Assembly: GCF_964204645.1 (NCBI RefSeq)
Contig: NC_134035.1
Coordinates: forward strand, 9,114,501 to 9,178,500
Direction of reading: 5' to 3'
DNA length: 64,000 nucleotides
Origin: Tubulanus polymorphus
Lineage: Eukaryota; Nemertea; Palaeonemertea; Tubulaniformes; Tubulanidae
The position numbers and the translations under genes were made by a program. This document shows positions 58,501-64,000 of this stretch, in pieces. Every line of letters begins with the position of its first letter. Within the stretch, counting starts at the first letter, position 1. The notes under the pieces were generated by a model, which searched no databases, was not told the origin of the DNA, and saw only the letters and a list, made by a program, of their open reading frames with translations.

Positions 58501-60029
58501 GTAATATAAGCCGATAATAGCGAAGTAATAGCCAAGTGTTTTGTGCGCTTCTGAACGTTTTGTGTTTGAAACTCGTTCAGTAGTTTTTGGTCCCAGCGGT
58601 GTTGCGATCAAGATATTCTACTGGAAGATCTTCGGTCGTAAATGGAAACGTGTTTTATTCTGTGCTGGAGTGATTAATAATTTAAATGTTCCACGCTGAT
58701 TTCTAAATGAATATGATGTAAAGACTGCAATCTTTCCGCACTGACCATAGCGTGGACGCTTCGCTTGAAGCAAGCTCCATAACTGGGGAATTTGACACGC
58801 AATCTCTCGGAAATTGCATATTGGAACTCGATTATGTAGCCAATGACGCTCTTGCTCTATCTGAAATATGCCTTGGTCTTTTCTCCCGGACCGCTGCCTT
58901 CCAATTCTCCTAGATCCGCCCTGCAATAACATATCAGTTCACTTTTCTAGCGGTTTTGAAACATTCCAAGAATTACTTCACTTGATCGTGCCAAATATAT
59001 ACACACATTATACAGCCAAAGTTTCAAAGTTTCAAAGTTTTCAAAGCTGTTTTTTGATTGATATACATTAGTCAGTCGCTTTGGTAGATTTGGGGGTTTG
59101 TACAGTAGTTAGTTTCAGCAATGTTGTAACAGATCATAATAGTAAACGTATGTCTACCTCTGCGTTGTATTATGCACATCCAAGCACTTTGCACTTAGAA
59201 AAAACTTCGTTCCGGCGAAGCTGATGTATTTCGACATTCTTTTCGAAAAATCACGTCGAAATCGATTACGTAAATCGAATCAACCTAATTCTCGGCAATC
59301 TGCCATTCAATTTCATTACAAATTTGAACATTTGTACGTCGTGACGGATACTAACATACGAGCAAAACAATTTTCTTCCAGAGCCATTCAGGACTTAACC
59401 AGAAAAAGAGTCGGACTCCAATTCTTGAAAAAATTGATTGAAGAACAAGACAGGCAACTCCATGTCGCGCAGTAAGTTTAGCACATAAGCAGATAAAAAC
59501 CCACGTATCTACAGATTGAAAGAATTTAAAAACAAGAATTTATTGATTCAATCTAAGATATATAGAATACACGACGTTTCGATCTCATCCTAGAGATCAT
59601 CGTCAGGTGTGAAACGTCGAAACGTCGAAACGTCGTGTATTCTATATATTCTAGATTAAATAAATAAATTCTTGTTTTTAAATTCTTTCAATCTGTAGAT
59701 AGTGGGTTTTTATCTTATTATCCGTTCACCACGTTTGAGTGTGGTTATCGTTCCATTAGCACATAGGCATTAAGTCTTGTTACGTCATTAATTAATCGTC
59801 TAATTTCTATTTTCTACTATGAAAAAAGTCTAAATTGTTTTGTTTCATTCGCAGAAAGAGAAATTGTTACGTGAACCTCGGAGGCCATTGCCAGGCAGAA
59901 ACGGCGTACGCAATGGCCAATCAAATACGATATTTGAACAGTGCCGATAGTCCTGGACGCAAGAGAAGATCTCTGTCAGCTTTCATCGCTAAACGACTGT
60001 CATCAGCTTTAGCCAATGAACAGTCATGA
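55597..60029 (+). CDS. Calcitonin-type neuropeptide precursor with three Cys-ring modules, 6 coding exons, 257 residues
   Basis: Coding exons: 55597-55703, 56193-56282, 56564-56680, 57604-57798, 59382-59471, 59855-60029 (774 nt); every internal junction splits a codon after two bases. The 5' exon begins at an acceptor at 55574. Residues 1-27 form a signal peptide (MIRVVSFILTAIVCVTSSS core). Two predicted peptides have an N-terminal disulfide ring and an amidated Pro C-terminus, as in calcitonins. The first follows RKK, has ring CSIGAGMPGYDC and ends NDDLSPGKR. The second follows KR, has ring CYVNLGGHC and ends NSADSPGRKRR. A third ring-like segment, CLLNGLDVSEC (exon 3), lacks the amidation signal. 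Exons 2 and 5 are both exactly 90 nt and align without gaps (both have LKK at the same place), showing internal duplication. The stop is followed by a donor (GT at 60032), so the 3' UTR is spliced. Confidence 0.82.
57350..57395 (+). repeat. Possible retroelement tail
   Basis: The TTTGAATTTGAATTGA tail preceded by a short CTTTGCTAAGCCTGTGT block resembles 3' ends of non-LTR elements or SINEs. It lies in an intron of the calcitonin-type gene. Confidence 0.3.
58010..58060 (+). repeat. Hammerhead-like hairpin in the calcitonin-type gene
   Basis: CTGAAGA, A, a stem built on GTGG..CCAC, then GAAATATC: the same order of blocks as the other ribozyme-like repeats. It follows a TAAAATCCCACTATAG border similar to the CCCACAAT ends. 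Confidence 0.4.
59508..59722. repeat. Foldback with a hammerhead-like core
   Basis: The arms run from AAAACCCACGTATCTACAGA / TCTGTAGATAGTGGGTTTT inwards through ATAGAATACACGACG / CGTCGTGTATTCTAT. On the minus strand 59606-59572 reads CTGACGA, T, a 6-bp stem GATCTC/GAGATC, then GAAACGTC. The right arm has GAAACGTC three times in tandem. It lies in the intron between calcitonin-type exons 5 and 6. Confidence 0.85.
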
Positions 60030-60497
60030 GTGTAAGTAGTCTGTGCTAAACGTAACCTATATTTGCACCGGAGACCATTGACCCCCGAGACCAGGACCCG
60101 GTTTTACGGTGGTTTTGAGTTGGTTACTAATTGAAATCAGTAGCCATTTCAAAACTGAGGCCTCAAATCATCACAACCCGCGACCATGGAAAAACGATAA
60201 TATCAAGCTCGATTACAATAGTCTCACAATATATAGTACGAAAAAGTCCAAGAACCCACTTATTCCGATTTTATTAGCCACAGTCAGCTGGAATGAGGAA
60301 ACATACACATAAACCTAGTTCATAAACAAAGGATCTGTTAATCTTTAATATTCTCTCAACAAGCTCGATACCACAAAGCCAAAACCGATTTACTAATATC
60401 AATTCGTTTCATTTAGATTCTATGGACCTACCTACTTTTTCATTATTTGAAATGTTTGATAGTACTAACAGATTCACGTTACGCACCTATTTTGCAG

Positions 60498-60850
60498 GGC
60501 TGTTTCACGACCGCAGTGGAGAAGAGACTGTCTGAATTTAACCAACCGATACGATACAGTCATTTGTAGGATCACGCGAATTTTTAACTAATATCTCGTC
60601 GACCCGTCCTCATTTTACAATAACTGATGAATCTTTCTAAAACGTTCGCTTTTAACGATATAAGATTGACGATTTATGTAGATTTACCCCCAATAAACTG
60701 GAATCGAAGAAAAATATTGCCCTTCCCTCAAATTTATCAACCTAAAATTCGTGCAGTTATTTTTGAGAAGTCCGACGAGTATCCGAAACGTTTCACCGTG
60801 TAATTTAGTGACAGATGGTTTTCATTAACAAATAAAGATAAAGTTGAATA
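60498..60850 (+). other. 3' UTR exon of the calcitonin-type gene
   Basis: The acceptor ATTTTGCAG ends at 60497 and pairs with the donor TGAGT|GTAAGT at 60032, two bases after the stop codon. AATAAA is at 60831-60836. Being so close to the stop, the final junction should not trigger nonsense-mediated decay. Confidence 0.5.
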
Positions 60851-61083
60851 ATTAAAAGACGTGTTTGTGTTCTTGTCCGTGTCGATTTTTTTATCTCGAA
60901 TCTCACCTCGACTTCACTCGTGACCACATGAATATAAAAAAACAACATGAAATATTGGAGTAAAAATGGAGTGGTCATTTATTGCCGTATAAAATGTGTA
61001 TAAAACCTTGTAAAATAGTAAAACCGTCGAATAAAATCTGAATTATGAATATTCGGTAGCACGTCTAAATATCTGAATGTTTA

Positions 61084-63763
61084 TCACGCGTCGGACGCGT
61101 CGTGATGGATCGTACGAACTGATTTACCGGGTGACGTCACTGTTACTTGTATAGCCACTCCCGCATTCGATGACGTATCGTCTGATTGTGTCTGATTATT
61201 ATTGTCCTGTTGTTCTGACGACATTAAGTTATGGGCCGTCTCTTTTCGTATGACAGATTCCGCAGTTTCTGGCTTTAAATCAAATTGTAACTCGTCACCG
61301 GTTTCTTTGAGGTTACCTAGTCCGGCTTGCTCGAGAAGCGATTTGATGTATTTAATTTGGCAAGCTTTCCTCACCTTGTGAGTGCCGGAGCCCCCCTACA
61401 ATCCGAATGAAATGCGGATAAGCTTAATACATTCAAAACGAAAACTTAGTCACAAATACGAATCAAATCCGAACTTACGATTTCACAAAGCTCGATGTCC
61501 TCCGTTAGTAAATTTGCCCGTTTCTTTTTGACCCCGAGACATCCTTTTACTAGTTTTACTAAGTCGTCTGCGGTAGGGATGACGTTCAGCGGTGAAGGTA
61601 GCATCCCGGCTTCTTGCGAGTAATATTTCCACAGCTCACTGCGGGCGAACTTCCATTCCACGTCCGCATCTTCCTGTAAAAAAATCACAATCAACAAAAC
61701 TATGTATAGATAAAATGGAAATACAAACTCGTGGTCAAAGCGGGCTCAGTAGCTCAGTAGGATAAGGCGTGATGCTGTTGCGATCACCAACAGTGACAAG
61801 CGGGTTCGAGTCCTGCTGATTAATTACAGTATGTGGGTTAATGGACAATCCAATAGGATTAGTCTTTGGGAGACCAACATTTGAACGACGTAGATAACAA
61901 AAACAGACAAAAAATACCCCAGACAAAAGGTACTCCACCTGAGTTTTATCATACGATTTGGACATCATAGCGATTAACATATTCAACAATACGATCACCA
62001 TGATGCCGTTGAAGAGACCAAACAAAACCGTTCCAACTTTTTCCGGCACTAGAAACGCGTCGGGATTTATCATCTCTGCAAAATAGAGAGGACTGTGCAT
62101 AATGTTTATACTTAACATTCTACAAATTTTTCAGCGAAATGTTTTCACGATTTGTAGAAGTCATTATTTTAATGATATAAGTAGTCAATCAGAATTGGTA
62201 AATTTGGGGAAGTATATCCAATCGGGATTTGATTATATTTAATTTTATGCTTGACTTATATTGTACAGTACGCTATGTCCTATGCACTCTTTCTTATAAA
62301 CATTTTTGTAATCCTAGTATTGTATATATGTATTATATTGTTTTCTTCTAATTCGCTGTTCATTGACGATCATGTCTTTTGATTATGATGAATAAACAAA
62401 CTTGAAACTTGAAACTTACCGGAATTACTGTCGCGATAGACGTCGGATACTTCCAGATCTGGAGCAGAAGATTCAGCCATACCGAATAATGACCAAAACA
62501 ATGTACCCATCGAACTGACCTGCCTATACCACGAAAGAATAGAAAATTAAAATCGTACATGAAATATGATAGTCTTAAGCCCAACGCACACGACACAGGG
62601 AAACAGAAAACAGAAACACGTTTTCTAGTAGTTCCCTGTTAGTATTGTGTGCAATTTTGAGAAACGAGAGAAACATGGTGTTTCCGTGTTTTTTTCCTGT
62701 GTCGTGTGCGTCGGGTCCAGGAAAGAATAGGAACTGGTAAATGAAACGTGATATTGATGCGTACGATGGGAAAGATTGCGTCATCTGAGATGTCGTCATA
62801 CGACCAGTCGATTTGTCAAAACTCTCCACGTAGAAACTATAGAATGTGTAGAGATTGCGGATACCACTGAGAAACGCCACGAAAAACTGAAATTAGAAAT
62901 ACGATCCAAAGGAAATCTCATTTTTCACCTTTAATGGAATCTATACTCGGAATTTATTTAACACTGATAAAGGCTTTTTGTGAAGTTCTCTATTGTAAAA
63001 AAAAAGTAATTTACTTTCAATCAAGACATACCATAAGAAACATCGTCAGAAACCTAGCGATATCACCAACCATCCGGGAAGCAGATATCTGCAGAGGACC
63101 TAAACTCTCCGAGGCTGGTAGAATGTAAACGGACAAACGGGTGAATGATAAAACATTCGCGATAGCGAAACAGGCCTCTGATATAATCATCGGGTCATAC
63201 GTGTCCCAAAGCGCTCGACCTAAAGAAAAAGACGTAGATTTGATGATATAATCGGGCATTGGTAATGCGTCATTAGGATAAGGACAGGATTGACCGACAC
63301 AACAACGACGATTTAACCGAGTTTTCGGGCTTTTATGGAAATTGCTGATACACATCCAGCATATTGAGAACTTTTTAGCTTCTACGTACTAGAATAGAAC
63401 AAAACGTTGGAGTGGTTTCACGTCGACTAATCTAAGGTAAGAATAAATCTCACTTACTTCCTCGGATATAATATGAATCAGGTTGTGAGAACAAGTGTGT
63501 TTCTAACGCATGAAGGGTTCTCGTCCCATTTTCCGAATTCATCAACTCGCGGTTATACATTATATCACGAATTTGCTGTAGCGGAACCGCGTATTTATCG
63601 GCGACTGCAGCGACCTCTTGCTGCACCAGAATTCGCAATGAAGCCCATACCAAATACAGAGCAGCTGTCAACATGTCGACTAAGTTATAGCCAGAACGGA
63701 AATACTCGAGAACGTTCGTCTTAGACATCAGAATCAGTTGCAGACATTCTGTCCTTAAAAAAC
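61084..63763 (-). CDS. TRPC-type cation channel, C-terminal two thirds (5' end beyond the window)
   Basis: Visible exons: 63763-63458, 63219-63032, 62886-62765, 62523-62420, 62075-61939, 61673-61479, 61395-61084 (stop), about 454 residues, phases consistent. Recognisable TRPC segments are NLVDMLTAALYLVWASLRIL (S2-S3), WDTYDPMIISEACFAIANVL, LGPLQISASRMVGDIARF (S4-S5), pore LFWSLFGMAE, S6 LFGLFNGIMVIVLLNMLIAM, and the TRP box EWKFAR followed by LPSPLNVIPT. The tail is acidic/Gln-rich (NNNQTQSDDT). The ankyrin repeats and S1 must lie upstream, past 64000. TRPC channels conduct Ca2+/Na+ downstream of phospholipase C. AATAAA lies at 60983-60978 on the minus strand; the gene converges on the calcitonin-type gene. 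Confidence 0.88.
61736..61935 (+). mobile_element. tRNA-derived SINE head in a TRPC intron
   Basis: A pol III A box (TAGCTCAGTAGG) at about 61750 and a B box (GGTTCGAGTCC) at about 61803 are spaced as in tRNA genes, and the T arm pairs (GCGGG/CCTGC). The acceptor and anticodon stems do not close properly, so this is a SINE head and not a functional tRNA. It lies immediately 3' of the S6 exon's donor (61938). Confidence 0.75.
62380..62417 (+). repeat. Retroelement 3' tail (TTGAAAC)n
   Basis: AATAAACAAAC followed by (TTGAAAC) repeats is typical of the 3' end of a non-LTR element or SINE. It touches the donor of the TRPC exon 62420-62523. Confidence 0.5.
62575..62722. mobile_element. Palindromic MITE in a TRPC intron
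   Basis: Inverted ends CCCAACGCACACGACACAGG / CCTGTGTCGTGTGCGTCGGG enclose about 110 bp with a second inner pair (AGGGAAAC..GTTTCCGTG). It lies between TRPC exons 62420-62523 and 62765-62886. Confidence 0.8.
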
Positions 63764-63872
63764 CTAGAAATCAAAACGGAAGTAATAAATCTTGGAGTAA
63801 TCAAGAAATATCAAAACAAACAAACTAACAACACTTAGGTATAGAGAGTCCAACACTAATATAGCAAAAAGT

Positions 63873-63978
63873 CTCATTTAAGCTGATAGTTTATCGATTC
63901 GACGTTTCAACTAGAATGAATCAATTATTTAGGTACAATCGAAACATCGAATCAACAAATTATCAGCTTAAGGAAACA
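63873..63978. repeat. Foldback element
   Basis: The arms contain TTTAAGCTGATAGTTTATCG / AAATTATCAGCTTAAGGAAA and GATTCGACGTTTC / GAAACATCGAATC. It lies upstream of the first visible TRPC exon. Confidence 0.75.
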
Positions 63979-64000
63979 TTTCTGATATCTTTCTCGTTAT

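Noticed and set aside
61736-61825. Functional tRNA gene
   Set aside because: The A and B boxes are present and the T arm pairs, but the acceptor stem does not close and the anticodon loop is the wrong size. A SINE head explains it better.
1-64000. CRISPR arrays, bacterial operons, viral genes or an autonomous transposase
   Set aside because: There are no direct repeats with unique spacers, no prokaryotic gene spacing, and no transposase, integrase or capsid reading frame. The sequence is an ordinary animal chromosome.

Overview
The window is eukaryotic nuclear DNA from an invertebrate animal. Its genes are split into many short exons with GT-AG introns, it is AT-rich, and it carries many small inverted-repeat (MITE-like) elements. 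The gene set (a catalytic KIF27/KIF7-type kinesin, FoxM1, MyD88, an OGFR-domain protein, TMEM45, a TRPC channel and a two-peptide calcitonin-type precursor) fits a bilaterian. The calcitonin precursor layout leans towards a lophotrochozoan such as a mollusc, annelid or brachiopod, but that is inference. All exon models were built by hand from ORF continuity, splice signals and phase; in every complete model the summed exon length is divisible by three.

Layout. 1.0-14.3 kb (minus): a 31-exon KIF27/KIF7 kinesin, with a 17-bp minisatellite beginning directly at one 5' splice site. 15.1-23.8 kb (plus): FoxM1, read away from the kinesin, with a long inverted repeat in its probable 5'-UTR intron. 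26.6-31.0 kb (minus): MyD88 with an unusual N-terminal extension of about 360 residues. 31.9-35.8 kb (minus): an OGFR-domain gene. 36.7-37.8 kb (minus): an intronless divergent class A GPCR. 38.7-39.9 kb (plus): a small three-exon gene of 101 codons. 40.9-43.0 kb (minus): TMEM45. 43.0-55.6 kb: a gene-poor interval holding candidate promoters for the next gene. 55.6-60.8 kb (plus): the calcitonin-type neuropeptide precursor. 61.1-63.8 kb and beyond (minus): a TRPC channel whose 5' part lies outside the window.

The genes do not form one pathway; this is ordinary animal gene order. Local relationships worth noting are the divergent kinesin/FoxM1 pair, the convergent TMEM45/small-gene pair and the convergent calcitonin/TRPC pair, whose poly(A) signals are only about 150 bp apart. 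Repeats are mainly in introns and intergenic DNA. They include a piggyBac-like TTAA family, a pogo/Tigger-like family, a CAGGGTGGCCAC family, foldbacks carrying hammerhead-ribozyme-like cores, and one tRNA-derived SINE head. The most unusual items are the MyD88 N-terminal extension and its altered BB loop, the exon-duplicated calcitonin precursor with three Cys rings, the small unrecognised gene, and the foldbacks with ribozyme-like cores.
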